From positions 1,313,408-1,377,407 of the forward strand of contig NZ_CM001837.1 of assembly GCF_000355805.1 (NCBI RefSeq): a stretch of 64,000 nucleotides of DNA, written 5' to 3'. The position numbers and the translations under genes were made by a program. The notes beneath the pieces are model-generated. The model was not told the origin of the DNA. It saw only the letters and a program-made list of their open reading frames with translations, and ran no database searches. Source of the DNA: Dokdonia sp. PRO95 (GTDB taxonomy: Bacteria; Bacteroidota; Bacteroidia; Flavobacteriales; Flavobacteriaceae). Shown in pieces: positions 25,149 through 33,792 of the stretch. Within the stretch, counting starts at the first letter, position 1. The number at the start of each line of letters is the position of its first letter.

Positions 25149-25190
25149 AAAAAAGCCATCATGAGTTACAACTCGCGATGGCTTTTTTTA
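25149..25190. terminator. Bidirectional intrinsic terminator
   Basis: Stem AAAAAAGCCATC / GATGGCTTTTTT with a second internal stem (GAGTT / AACTC) and U-tracts on both strands, between convergent arfB and azurin genes. Confidence 0.92.
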
Positions 25191-25208
25191 ATATAACTGT
25201 GGTGTGAT

Positions 25209-25715
25209 TTACTCCACAATAAATTTTCCTTTCATTAATCCAGAGTGTCCAGGGAAACTACAGATAAAGTCATAAGTTCCAGCTGCTGGAGCAGTAAATG
25301 TTACAGAGGTAGTCTGGCCGCCACCTATCATTTTTGTGTGTGCTATAATCTGGTCTTCATTTGCAATCCAGTCTTTTGCTTCTCCGGCGGTAGCTGCTGC
25401 TGCCGAAAATTCTGGTATCGACGTACCTTGCTTAAGTAGTACAAAGTTATGTCCCATAACCTTAATCCCTATTTTTCCAGTATGACGGAAGGTAAGAGTT
25501 ACTTCTTGTCCAGCTTTTGCCTTAAGCTCGCTCTTATCATATTTCATTAGGTCATTACCTGCAAGCGCTAGATTTACAGTGTTCTCATCTACTTTTTTAG
25601 CAGCTTTTTTTGATCCTATTTTTACCGTCTCTTTAGTTTCTTTTTTTTCTCCTTCACCACAACTTACCATTATAGTAGCAAGTGCTATCACTGCTAGAAA
25701 TCCTTTAATTCTCAT
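25209..25715 (-). CDS. Azurin-type blue copper lipoprotein
   Basis: This 168-residue protein has a lipobox (MVSC, C19), a Lys/Glu-rich linker (about 20-44) and an azurin cupredoxin domain. The type 1 copper ligands are visible: H89 (VMGHNFVLL), C152, H157 and M161 (FICSFPGHSGLMKG). The N-terminal disulfide of classical azurins is absent. It would carry electrons in the periplasm, anchored to the membrane. No obvious redox partner gene is adjacent. Confidence 0.94.
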   Translation of the reverse strand: MRIKGFLAVIALATIMVSCGEGEKKETKETVKIGSKKAAKKVDENTVNLALAGNDLMKYDKSELKAKAGQEVTLTFRHTGKIGIKVMGHNFVLLKQGTSIPEFSAAAATAGEAKDWIANEDQIIAHTKMIGGGQTTSVTFTAPAAGTYDFICSFPGHSGLMKGKFIVE

Positions 25716-25762
25716 ATTTTATAGTTTTGTTTATTAATATAAAGATAACTAACGCTTACTTT

Positions 25763-26737
25763 TTACTCCATATTTTTTTGAAAAAACTCTAGAGTACGCA
25801 GTTCATTATAGTAAAATTCTCCTTTCATATAGAATCCTACATGACCTCCATGGTCTGGCATTTCTAAGTGTATAATATTAGAGTTTTTTGCCTGTGCAAT
25901 AGGATAGCAATCACCATGAAGAAAGCTATCATTCTTTGCATTGAGAATAAGGGTAGGTACAGTAATCTTATCAAGATAGTCAAAGCTACTTGCTCTAGCA
26001 TAATAATCAAGAGCATCTTTAAAGCCATGTGCGGGTGCGGTATACAGATCGTCAAAACGTTTTAGGCTATTTATTTTTCTGTATTCTTCCTTATTCATTT
26101 TGTCTGGAAATAGTTGCATTTTTTTGCGATACTTAGCTCTTAGGTGTACTAAAAATGAGGTTCGGTATATGATGTTTTCTTTTTTAGAAAGTTGCTCAAG
26201 GGAAGCCTTAAGATCTGCAGGAACTCCTATACAAGCTGCACACTTAACTTGTGAGGGTATCTCATCTTGTTCCCCTAGATATTTAAGAGCTGCATTACCG
26301 CCTAGACTTACTCCATATAGATTAATATGATTATAAGCTCTAGTAACAAGTGTGTTGATTACAAATCTAATGTCGCCAGTATCACCACTGTGATATGATC
26401 TATACAGTCTATTCTGGCTGCCGCTGCAACCTCTAAAGTTAATAGCAGCTACGTCATAACCATGATTGCTCAACAATTTTGCAGTACCTAGTATATAAGG
26501 TCGCTGTGCATCTCCCTCAAGTCCATGAAGTAAAACGGCAACCTTTTTAATATTGCCTTCTTGTGGCGTCGCGGCTAGTGTCCAGTCTACATCTACATAA
26601 TCTCCATCTGGGAGTTCCATACGCTCACGAGTTTGTTTGATTCCCTTGACGCGTCTAATTTTAGCAGAATAAATGGTCGAAAAATGTGGATCTTTAAAAA
26701 GGCCGCTTGCGCGAAAACGAGAGGGTACAATGGGCAT
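25763..26737 (-). CDS. YheT-family alpha/beta hydrolase
   Basis: This 324-residue protein has the family start (PSRFRASGLFKDPHFSTIYSA), the oxyanion region LLHGLEGDAQRPY, the nucleophile elbow GVSLGGN (Ser about residue 142), the acid in NAKNDSFL and the His in PDHGGHVGF. This matches the YheT/ABHD1-3 esterase family. It is cytosolic or membrane-peripheral. The true substrate is unknown. It is divergent from the TetR regulator, with a palindrome copy in between. Confidence 0.9.
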   Translation of the reverse strand: MPIVPSRFRASGLFKDPHFSTIYSAKIRRVKGIKQTRERMELPDGDYVDVDWTLAATPQEGNIKKVAVLLHGLEGDAQRPYILGTAKLLSNHGYDVAAINFRGCSGSQNRLYRSYHSGDTGDIRFVINTLVTRAYNHINLYGVSLGGNAALKYLGEQDEIPSQVKCAACIGVPADLKASLEQLSKKENIIYRTSFLVHLRAKYRKKMQLFPDKMNKEEYRKINSLKRFDDLYTAPAHGFKDALDYYARASSFDYLDKITVPTLILNAKNDSFLHGDCYPIAQAKNSNIIHLEMPDHGGHVGFYMKGEFYYNELRTLEFFQKNME

Positions 26738-26801
26738 TATGTAAGGTGGTGTACTATTAGTAAAAAAACTATTAAGAGATTATAAAAATAGGTAGAATTA
26801 A

Positions 26802-26815
26802 GCTTTCGCGAAAGC
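26802..26815. repeat. Palindrome GCTTTCGCGAAAGC, perfect copy 8
   Basis: Exact match between divergent YheT-like hydrolase and TetR regulator genes; right arm GTAA, left arm TTAA. Confidence 0.95.
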
Positions 26816-26910
26816 GTAATAATCAAACCTGTAAAAAGTAGTTTTATGAAGTACTTTCTTTTTTGAAACATTCATTCCACTTATATTTATGCATATTCTA
26901 ATCATTAAAA

Positions 26911-27501
26911 ATGCCTAGATCCGAAGATTTTGATAGAGAGCTTGTACTTGCCATAGCAAGAGATTTGTTTTGGCAAAAGGGATATCATGGTACTTCCATG
27001 AGCGATCTTGTTGACGCAACAAGCCTTAACAGATCTAGTATTTATAATTCTTTTGGCAATAAAAAGGCCATTTATAAAACCTTGTTGATACAGTATCAAG
27101 AAGAAAATGAAAAGATATATACAAACGCTTTAATACGAGCTTCTAATCCGCTAGAGGGAATTCGTTTTATATTTGAAAATTTTATAGAGGAGATTGTAAA
27201 AGATACCCAAGGAAGAGGTTGCTTTAGTATCAACTGTAAAGTGGAGCTTAGTAGGGAGGACGAGTCAATAAGAGATTACCTTGAGAAAATGCAAGAGCAC
27301 AGAATAGAGTTTTTTAAAGGCTTAGTGCAAGAAGGGCAAGATGCACATCTTATAAATACAAAGCAGTCTGCGTCTCAATATGCTTATTTTCTATTCTGCA
27401 CTTTTCAAGGACTGCGCACTACGGGAATGTTTTTAAGAAATCGCGATATTTTACAGCAAATAGTAAGTAATGCACTTAGTGTATTGCGCAGGGATTCTTA
27501 A
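26911..27501 (+). CDS. TetR/AcrR-family transcriptional regulator
   Basis: This 196-residue protein has an N-terminal TetR helix-turn-helix (about residues 8-55: ARDLFWQKGYHGTSMSDLVDATSLNRSSIYNSFGNKKAIY) and a helical ligand-binding domain with the GCFSINCKVELS stretch of the TetR_C_16/YxaF-like group. The ligand is unknown. The thioesterase gene follows 93 bp downstream on the same strand, and the hydrolase gene diverges upstream; both are candidate targets. Confidence 0.92.
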   Translation: MPRSEDFDRELVLAIARDLFWQKGYHGTSMSDLVDATSLNRSSIYNSFGNKKAIYKTLLIQYQEENEKIYTNALIRASNPLEGIRFIFENFIEEIVKDTQGRGCFSINCKVELSREDESIRDYLEKMQEHRIEFFKGLVQEGQDAHLINTKQSASQYAYFLFCTFQGLRTTGMFLRNRDILQQIVSNALSVLRRDS

Positions 27502-27594
27502 CCTATTCTTAAGTTGATATAAGGTTTTGAAATTGTAATTTTACAAATGAAACATCACTAACTATAGCGCACAAGCGCACTAAATACTTATAAT

Positions 27595-28071
27595 ATGTAC
27601 ACAAAAGAATTTGATATACGATGGAGTGATATAGATGCAAATCGTCATCTAGCAAACTCTGCTTATGTGAATTTTATGTCTCATACTCGTATGGGCTTTA
27701 TGATTGAGAACGGGTTAAGCCAGAAAGAAATGGTTGCTTATAACATAGGTCCAGTAATTTTTCACGAGCAATTGTTTTTCTTTAAAGAAGCTTTTCAAGG
27801 TAAACCTATTACTGTAACCTTTGAATTGGGAGGAGCGAGTGAAGATGGTATGTTCTTTAAGTTTGTACATAATTTTTACGATTATAAAGGAAGAAATCTA
27901 GCTCGCGGAAGCATGATGGGAGCGTGGATTGATCTTACTACGCGTAAAACTATAGGCCTACCAGAAGCCTTGACACCTATGCTTGAAAAGGCACCAAAAA
28001 CACCAGACTTTAAAGTCCTTACTAAAGAAGACATGCGCTCACATGGGCAAGTGCCTATGGATAAGGAATAA
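27595..28071 (+). CDS. Hotdog-fold acyl-CoA thioesterase (4HBT type)
   Basis: This 158-residue protein begins with the YbgC/4HBT signature FDIRWSDIDANRHLANSAYVNFMSH, where the Asp of WSDIDANRH is the usual catalytic residue. The rest of the domain (LGGASEDGMFFKFVHNFYDYKGRNLARG) fits a single hotdog. Such enzymes hydrolyse acyl-CoA or acyl-ACP thioesters. It follows the TetR gene and may be regulated with it. Confidence 0.88.
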   Translation: MYTKEFDIRWSDIDANRHLANSAYVNFMSHTRMGFMIENGLSQKEMVAYNIGPVIFHEQLFFFKEAFQGKPITVTFELGGASEDGMFFKFVHNFYDYKGRNLARGSMMGAWIDLTTRKTIGLPEALTPMLEKAPKTPDFKVLTKEDMRSHGQVPMDKE

Positions 28072-28085
28072 AAAAACTAGAAATT

Positions 28086-28131
28086 AAATCCCAAGTTTAT
28101 GGTGTAGGGTTACATTATGAACTTGGGATTT
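28086..28131. terminator. Weak hairpin between convergent genes
   Basis: Perfect 12-bp arms AAATCCCAAGTT / AACTTGGGATTT with a 22-nt loop, between the thioesterase and NTF2-like genes. The T-tracts are poor, so terminator function is uncertain. Confidence 0.5.
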
Positions 28132-28136
28132 GTGAT

Positions 28137-28505
28137 TTATTGTCCAGGCATGTCATAGAAAAACTGCTCTTGTACAATTTTTCCATCCTTTACTTGATAA
28201 ACGGCAAGCTCAGATGTTTGTGAACGTTGCTGGCTAGCTTTATGTGTAGTGTCCATATCAAAACGCACAGAAAACCAATTATCTGCTACCGTAGGTTCGC
28301 TGGCTTTACTGCTGTGTACTTCAAAAGTATTTTCCCACCATTCTCCTTTCTTTGCAACTTCTTGCATTCCTTCTGCACGTGCATTTTCTGCCCAAGATGG
28401 TTCTAAGCTTACAATATTAGGACTATATAGTTCTTTATAGCAACGCTCATAATTACCCTCATTACACCAATTCACTAAATTATTTGCAATTTCATTAGTT
28501 TTCAT
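28137..28505 (-). CDS. SnoaL-like (NTF2-fold) protein
   Basis: This 122-residue cytosolic protein has one NTF2-like cone fold: VNWCNEGNYERCYKELYSPNIVSLEP at the start and ELAVYQVKDGKIVQEQFFYDMP at the end, the SnoaL-like polyketide-cyclase superfamily pattern. No catalytic assignment is possible. It is unrelated in sequence details to the secreted NTF2-like protein elsewhere in the window. Confidence 0.85.
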   Translation of the reverse strand: MKTNEIANNLVNWCNEGNYERCYKELYSPNIVSLEPSWAENARAEGMQEVAKKGEWWENTFEVHSSKASEPTVADNWFSVRFDMDTTHKASQQRSQTSELAVYQVKDGKIVQEQFFYDMPGQ

Positions 28506-28584
28506 AAGTATTTGATTTTAAGTTCTTAGCAATAAATGTAGTAAAGTTATTTTATAAATATGATAGCAAATTATATAAATGTTA

Positions 28585-28615
28585 AAAAAAGTGTTAAAAA
28601 TTTTAACACTTTTTT
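28585..28615. repeat. A/T-framed perfect inverted repeat around GTGTTAAAA
   Basis: Arms of 15 bp (28585-28599 and 28601-28615; GTGTTAAAA facing TTTTAACAC with flanking A6 and T6) around a single central A. It is downstream of the GNAT gene and upstream of the SnoaL-like gene, both on the minus strand. It could be a weak bidirectional terminator or an operator for a dimeric regulator. The rest of this 284-bp gap is AT-rich with nothing recognisable. Confidence 0.6.
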
Positions 28616-28789
28616 ACTATATTTAGCAATATCTGATTTGCAAAATGATGAATGTGAAAGGGATTGCTGAGGTTAGAACATAAGTATTACCAATAGCAGC
28701 TTACTTTAATTTTTCAATATTAGTGTAGATTGATAACCATAATTTAATGAAGATTTAATCGTATCTACTCTAAGTACATGCTTTCGAAT

Positions 28790-29920
28790 TTAAATTTTAA
28801 ATGGATTATGCTGTTTATATTCTGTCATTTTAATCTGGCGTATAAACGGTTTAAAAAACAAATTTGCTACAGTACGCTGGTGTTTTATATAACATCTTAA
28901 GTGCTCTGGCATTGCTCCTAGAGTACTTTTGATTTCAGATGCAGTTCTGCCTAAGTTAATGTCTTTCACCCCTAGTAAAAGACCTAATCGAATATAATCG
29001 TTTAACATTCTTGGGTAGATGGCATCTGTTTTATTTACAGTATAATCAAGCCCAACATAATGAGCACTGAGCTGGCCGTCATGTAAAAAAGCGGTTGAGA
29101 ATCCTACTATTTCCCCTTTCTTACTGTAGGTGTTCATGATTACATTTTCGGGAAATCGCTCTTTGAGTAATGCGTAGGTTTCAATGTCAATAAAAGCGGT
29201 GTTAAACAAGGCTTTCTCTGCAACACCTAGATATAAGGATTTAAGTTTTTCTTTATGAGTTCTTATTTCGTTCGCTGTAAGTGAATTTTGTATAAGAGCA
29301 CTACTGGACGAGTCTGCCTTATTAACTTTTATACGGTATTTTGATTTTAAAGAGCTTTTGTAATCCTCAAAATCTTTCCAAGCAACATTTACGTGCATAT
29401 TAGGTTCGACGGCAAATGATTGAAAGTGCTGTTTTTCTACTACACTTGCAGCGGTGTCTTGTGTGGCATTAAAGTCTTTCAAAAAGCAAACACTTGATTT
29501 AGTGGTTTTTTGTAGTGTTTTAAGCTTTCGCGAAAGCATATCATAAATACGTCTTCTATCTATTCCTTGTTTAACCCATATCCCATACTCACCGCTTAAA
29601 AATACATTCCCGCAAACTAGAATATGCGTTTTTTTATTGCTTAGGTAGCATTGTAGTGTTTTGGCTAGCTTTTGATAGTAGGGAAGGTTACTTGGTGCTC
29701 TTTCAAGGGAAACACGTACACGTTGAAGAATAGCCATAGCAACAGGCTGCTCTCTCCTCATGAAAATTAAATACCGATATTCAATCGTGCTATTTGCCTC
29801 TTCAAATGAAGCCAAAAATAGTTTTGAAAAATAAAAGGTATGATCACAACCTAATTCTCTGAAGGTGGTTTCAGGGATGTCGTTTATGGTAAAAAACTCT
29901 TGAGTGGTGATTTTAGGCAA
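28790..29920 (-). CDS. GNAT-like (BioF2/FemAB-like) acyltransferase
   Basis: This 376-residue protein lacks a full textbook motif set. Its C-terminal half (NVIMNTYSKKGEIVGFSTAFLHDGQLSAHYVGLDYTVN...INLGRTASEIKSTLGAMPEHLRCYI) resembles the GNAT_like/BioF2 group of Fem-type transferases. It starts at TTG inside the stop region of the DMT transporter gene (8-bp overlap), so the two are coupled. A palindrome copy lies inside, read in a different frame than elsewhere (Leu-Ser-Arg-Lys-Leu, about residues 129-133). No terminator follows closely. Substrate unknown. Confidence 0.72.
   Translation of the reverse strand: MPKITTQEFFTINDIPETTFRELGCDHTFYFSKLFLASFEEANSTIEYRYLIFMRREQPVAMAILQRVRVSLERAPSNLPYYQKLAKTLQCYLSNKKTHILVCGNVFLSGEYGIWVKQGIDRRRIYDMLSRKLKTLQKTTKSSVCFLKDFNATQDTAASVVEKQHFQSFAVEPNMHVNVAWKDFEDYKSSLKSKYRIKVNKADSSSSALIQNSLTANEIRTHKEKLKSLYLGVAEKALFNTAFIDIETYALLKERFPENVIMNTYSKKGEIVGFSTAFLHDGQLSAHYVGLDYTVNKTDAIYPRMLNDYIRLGLLLGVKDINLGRTASEIKSTLGAMPEHLRCYIKHQRTVANLFFKPFIRQIKMTEYKQHNPFKI
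29524..29537. repeat. Palindrome GCTTTCGCGAAAGC, perfect copy 9 (inside the GNAT-like gene)
   Basis: Exact match inside the coding sequence, the only one read in the frame Leu-Ser-Arg-Lys-Leu rather than Ala-Phe-Ala-Lys-Ala. Confidence 0.95.
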
Positions 29921-30806
29921 TTGCTTTTTTTCGTTTAGTACTTAAATATACACCTAAGAAAATAAGTGCAGCAGCAATAATTCTAATAGTAGTAAGCGTA
30001 TCTGCACCTAAGATAATCGCTACAATGGTTGCGATAAGAGGTTGCAGGTATATAAATGCGCCTATAGTTGATGGTTTAAGCTGCTTTAAAGCAAATACAT
30101 TAAAAAGATATGTAAGATAGGTCGTACCTACTACTACAAAAGCCATGACTCCTATGACATTAGGAGGTAATGTACTCCAGGATACCTCAAGAAATTGAGG
30201 AAGCCCGATAGGTGCGTTTGTAAATACCGCAATAAGGAAAAACCATTTCATTAAGGTAATTGACGAGTACTTTGCAGTGAGTGGTTTTACAAGAATTAAA
30301 TAGACAGAGTATGCGGTAGCATTAATCATAAATAACATGTTACCTAATGGAATATTAGGGGCGTTATCTTGTGTTTGTGCCCCAAACAGGATTAAAACAA
30401 GTGCGCCCACTAGACCTATAGCAATACCAGAACCTTTGAGCCAAGTGATCTTTTCCTTTAAAAATATAGCAGAAAGCACAAGCAATATAACGGGAGATAA
30501 AGTAATCACCACACTACTATTTATGGGTGTAGATAATTCCAAACCTTTAAAGAACATGAGCATGTTTATGGTCATCCCAAATAGCGCGCAAAAAATCATA
30601 CGCCACCAGTCTTTACGTTCTATTTTTTCTGAAGGAAAAAACAAACTTGTAATCCAAAATAGAACTGCTGCTCCCAAAACCCTGAGCATAATAAATCCAT
30701 ATGCCTCGATGTAGGTAGGCATTAAATCCTTTGCTAGCGTATGATTAATACCGTAAATAAAACTAGCGCCAAAGGCTGCAAGAAAGGCGAGGTGACGCTT
30801 GCTCAT
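29913..30806 (-). CDS. EamA/DMT-family transporter
   Basis: This 297-residue protein has ten predicted transmembrane helices in two EamA repeats (first about residues 5-135, second about 150-290), ending in a positively charged tail (STKRKKAIA). EamA proteins export or import small metabolites; the cargo is unknown. It starts 6 bp after the ArsC-like gene's stop codon and overlaps the GNAT-like gene by 8 bp, making a three-gene operon. Confidence 0.92.
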   Translation of the reverse strand: MSKRHLAFLAAFGASFIYGINHTLAKDLMPTYIEAYGFIMLRVLGAAVLFWITSLFFPSEKIERKDWWRMIFCALFGMTINMLMFFKGLELSTPINSSVVITLSPVILLVLSAIFLKEKITWLKGSGIAIGLVGALVLILFGAQTQDNAPNIPLGNMLFMINATAYSVYLILVKPLTAKYSSITLMKWFFLIAVFTNAPIGLPQFLEVSWSTLPPNVIGVMAFVVVGTTYLTYLFNVFALKQLKPSTIGAFIYLQPLIATIVAIILGADTLTTIRIIAAALIFLGVYLSTKRKKAIA

Positions 30807-30812
30807 AGATTT

Positions 30813-31166
30813 TTATTTTGCAAATGCTTCAACGGCAGCAGCCACTACTTTTTTACTATTGCCCACAAAGATTTTATCTTCTACAATCATTACAGGTCGC
30901 TTTAAAAAAGTATAGTGCTCTAGAATAAGATTTTTGTAGTCATCTTCAGATAGTGTCTGTTCATTAAGACCGCGTTTGCGATATAATTGCGCGCGCTTGC
31001 TGAAGAGAGCTTCATAAGACCCTTCCATTTCTTTCATCTCTTCTACTTGAGATAACGTTATAGGATCAGATTTAATGTCTTGCATAATGACATCATCATT
31101 TGGGTTAATTTCAGAGATGATGCGCTGGCAAGTATTACAGGTAGAGAGGTGGTAGATTTTTTTCAA
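30813..31166 (-). CDS. ArsC/Spx-family thioredoxin-fold protein
   Basis: This 117-residue protein has the CxxC pair C10/C13 (LSTCNTCQRI) and the family's RPVMIVEDKIFVGN stretch. In the ArsC/YffB/Spx family the first Cys is the reactive one in arsenate reductases; the second resembles the Spx CxxC switch. It begins at TTG. No arsenic gene is near, so a general redox role is as likely as arsenate reduction. First gene of the operon with the DMT transporter and GNAT-like protein. Confidence 0.85.
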   Translation of the reverse strand: MKKIYHLSTCNTCQRIISEINPNDDVIMQDIKSDPITLSQVEEMKEMEGSYEALFSKRAQLYRKRGLNEQTLSEDDYKNLILEHYTFLKRPVMIVEDKIFVGNSKKVVAAAVEAFAK

Positions 31167-31250
31167 AATAAAGTGGTGTATTTCAATTACAGTATAAAAA
31201 TACCGCCTATCTCTACCAAAATGAATTATTTTTAGGGAAAATTAAACCCA

Positions 31251-31715
31251 ATGGAATACACCTTTGATATTTGCCTAAAAAACCGTCATCTTCTAGAACG
31301 TTTTATTAAGAGTCATACTCTTGAAGAACTTAATAAAATACCTGATGGCTTTAATAATAATATTATCTGGAATATAGGTCATAGCATCGCAACACAACAA
31401 CTTCTTACCTACGGACTTTCTGGTCTCACACCACCAGTATCTATGGAGTTTATTAATAACTACAAGAAAGGTACAAAGCCAGAAAGAGATGTTACTCAAG
31501 AGGAGCTTAGCCTTATGCATGAGATGCTCTTTGACACGCTCAAAACACTTCAAAAGGATTATGAAGCAGGTATATTTAAGGATTATAAAGAATACACGCT
31601 CTCTACCACGGGAGGAACATTGTCAAAAGTAGAGCATGGACTTGATTTTAATAACTTTCATGAAGGATTACACCTAGGCTGTATTATCCAACTGTCAAAA
31701 CTCGTTAAAGGTTAA
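31251..31715 (+). CDS. DinB-family protein
   Basis: This 154-residue protein is a four-helix DinB_2 domain. It has the conserved NIIWNIGHSIATQQLLTYGLSGL segment with the first metal His, and the second pair in the C-terminal FNNFHEGLHLG (HExxH-like). DinB proteins bind a divalent metal; some are thiol-dependent transferases. Its 3' end overlaps the convergent DUF3298 lipoprotein gene by 11 bp. Confidence 0.9.
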   Translation: MEYTFDICLKNRHLLERFIKSHTLEELNKIPDGFNNNIIWNIGHSIATQQLLTYGLSGLTPPVSMEFINNYKKGTKPERDVTQEELSLMHEMLFDTLKTLQKDYEAGIFKDYKEYTLSTTGGTLSKVEHGLDFNNFHEGLHLGCIIQLSKLVKG

Positions 31716-32427
31716 GGTAATCTTGAGAAAGCTCCCATGGGATTGTTATTTGTTTATCCTCCATATTAAATGAGGACACACCCATATCATTATAAATAAG
31801 AACAATACCTTCTTCGGTAAATCCTACTTCTTTTAGGTAGCTATCGGGAAGATTTGATGGAGTAAGGTCAAATGTTTCTTGCGGATATTCTTTTTCAAAT
31901 TGCGCTTTCGCGAAAGCGTAAAAATCATCATCCAGCAACTCGTCATCACTATATTCCTTACCAGTTTGTGGATTGATATTGAGATACATTTCGTTGTCAA
32001 AACCACTCGCACCACCCATGAATTGATATGAATAGAATACTACAGATAGTAAGTTGTTAGAACCAAATGATATGGCAGATTCTATAGTTATTTCATGAGC
32101 GTCTGAAAGTTCTGTTGTTTCCGGATATGAGATTTGTGAGTTGTTAATATAGAGTTCAATGGCGTCATTAATTGAGCTAGGTAAACTTTCTGTCTCGTTA
32201 TAAAGTGTATTTATAGTAGAAGTTTGAACCCAGTTATTAACAGTGATAGCAGCTTCTTCAGGTGTTTCCATATGCAGAACAGATAACATAATCTCCGGAC
32301 AGGGCTGGCTATTACAAATAGTAAAATCTTTTGTAGAATAACTATCTGTACTAGATGTATAGGTGATCGTCTTTTCGCAGCTTATAAAAAGAATAATTAC
32401 AAGTATGGAAGGAAGCAGTTTTTTCAT
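31705..32427 (-). CDS. DUF3298 lipoprotein (RsiV-like)
   Basis: This 240-residue lipoprotein (lipobox FISC, C17) has a DUF4163-like N-terminal part and a C-terminal DUF3298 domain (FMGGASGFDNEMYLNINPQTGKEYSDDELL, then EEGIVLIYNDMGVSSFNMEDKQITIPW). This is the extracytoplasmic fold seen in RsiV. The ATG was chosen for the signal peptide. Residues about 171-175 are AFAKA, encoded by a palindrome copy inside DUF3298. The stop codon region overlaps the end of the DinB gene on the opposite strand. Confidence 0.85.
   Translation of the reverse strand: MKKLLPSILVIILFISCEKTITYTSSTDSYSTKDFTICNSQPCPEIMLSVLHMETPEEAAITVNNWVQTSTINTLYNETESLPSSINDAIELYINNSQISYPETTELSDAHEITIESAISFGSNNLLSVVFYSYQFMGGASGFDNEMYLNINPQTGKEYSDDELLDDDFYAFAKAQFEKEYPQETFDLTPSNLPDSYLKEVGFTEEGIVLIYNDMGVSSFNMEDKQITIPWELSQDYLNL
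31904..31917. repeat. Palindrome GCTTTCGCGAAAGC, perfect copy 10 (inside the DUF3298 gene)
   Basis: Exact match inside the coding sequence, read as Ala-Phe-Ala-Lys-Ala in the minus-strand protein. Confidence 0.95.
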
Positions 32428-32582
32428 AAGATAAAGGTAGTTGATATGCTCCCAAAATAAAAGCAACATATACTAGGAGACCACTCCTTCTTATAATCAT
32501 GATTGCTTGTGATCAGTTATTGTATTTTTATATTTCTTAGCAGGTAAGGAGAGAGAGCTTTTTTACTTAAAAAAACACTACA

Positions 32583-33725
32583 ATGAAATTTAATACTAAG
32601 ACAATACATGGTAAACAGCATCCAGATAAGGCTTATGGATCTGTGATGCCTCCCATATACCAAACTTCTACTTATGCACAATCTACGCCTGGCGGTCATA
32701 AGGGATATGAGTATAGTCGCTCTGCAAACCCTACGCGTCATGCACTTGAGCAGTCGCTTGCGAGTATAGAAAATGGAGACTACGGAATCGCTTTTGCATC
32801 TGGACTTGCTGCAATAGATGCAATTATGAAGCTACTCAAGCCGGGTGATGAGGTTGTCTCAACGAGTGACCTTTATGGAGGTACGTATCGGCTTTTTACG
32901 AAGATATTTGAAGGTTTTGGCATAAAGTTCCACTTTGTTGGAATGCAAGATGTAAAGAATATAGAGACATATATAAATGAAAAAACAAAGCTCATTTGGG
33001 TAGAAACGCCTACAAACCCGATGATGAGTATTATTGATATTGAGGCAGTGTCAATAATTTCAAAAAAGCATAACGTTCTGTTTGCGGTTGATAATACTTT
33101 TGCAACCCCTTATTTGCAATTACCACTAGACTTAGGTGCCGATATTGTGATGCATAGTGCTACAAAGTATTTAGGAGGTCATAGTGATCTGGTGATGGGT
33201 GCTCTTATTGTAAAAGATAAGGAGCTAGCAGATAGATTATATTTTATACAAAATGCAAGCGGAGCGATAAGTGGACCTCAAGATAGCTTCTTAGCATTGC
33301 GTGGTATAAAAACATTGCATGTGCGTATGCAACGACACTGCGAGAATGGAAAGGCTGTTGCTCACTATCTTAAGTCTCATCCTATGGTTGATAAGGTATA
33401 CTGGCCTGGGTTTGAAGATCATCCTAATCATCATATTGCCAAAAGACAGATGAAGGATTACGGAGCTATGATTTCATTTACTACTAAGCAAGATTCTCTT
33501 GCTGGTGCTGTAAACTTTGTAGAAAAACTACAAATTTTCACCCTCGCCGAAAGCCTAGGAGGTGTCGAGTCGCTTGCAGGTCATCCAGCATCAATGACTC
33601 ATGGCTCTATCCCTAAAGAAGAACGAGAAAAACTCGGAATCAAAGATTCCTTAGTGAGGTTAAGCGTAGGTATTGAAGATGAAGAAGATCTCATAGCAGA
33701 TCTTAAACAGGCACTAGAAAACTAA
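32583..33725 (+). CDS. metB: Cystathionine gamma-synthase-type PLP enzyme
   Basis: This 380-residue protein is a complete Cys/Met-metabolism PLP enzyme. K195 binds PLP (HSATKYLGGHSD), D170 holds the pyridine nitrogen (AVDNTFATP) and the N-terminal YSRSANPTR segment binds phosphate across the dimer. It belongs to the cystathionine gamma-synthase / gamma-lyase group; the two cannot be separated by eye, and metB is the conventional call in this phylum. No riboswitch is evident in the short leader. A perfect terminator follows. Confidence 0.9.
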   Translation: MKFNTKTIHGKQHPDKAYGSVMPPIYQTSTYAQSTPGGHKGYEYSRSANPTRHALEQSLASIENGDYGIAFASGLAAIDAIMKLLKPGDEVVSTSDLYGGTYRLFTKIFEGFGIKFHFVGMQDVKNIETYINEKTKLIWVETPTNPMMSIIDIEAVSIISKKHNVLFAVDNTFATPYLQLPLDLGADIVMHSATKYLGGHSDLVMGALIVKDKELADRLYFIQNASGAISGPQDSFLALRGIKTLHVRMQRHCENGKAVAHYLKSHPMVDKVYWPGFEDHPNHHIAKRQMKDYGAMISFTTKQDSLAGAVNFVEKLQIFTLAESLGGVESLAGHPASMTHGSIPKEEREKLGIKDSLVRLSVGIEDEEDLIADLKQALEN

Positions 33726-33734
33726 GCTTGTAAA

Positions 33735-33775
33735 ACAGAAAAGCGACTTTGATAGTATCAAAGTCGCTTTTCTGT
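33735..33775. terminator. Bidirectional intrinsic terminator
   Basis: A 20-bp perfect stem (33735-33754 with 33756-33775) around one central base. The inner part is GAAAAGCGACTTTGATA and its complement. It separates convergent metB and the THC0290_0291 gene. Confidence 0.85.
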
Positions 33776-33792
33776 TTATTCTTTATAATAGA

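Noticed and set aside
32470-32582. SAM riboswitch ahead of cystathionine gamma-synthase
   Set aside because: The leader is just over 100 bp and no conserved SAM-aptamer core or pseudoknot could be traced by eye; only a short AGGAG/CTCCT hairpin is present.
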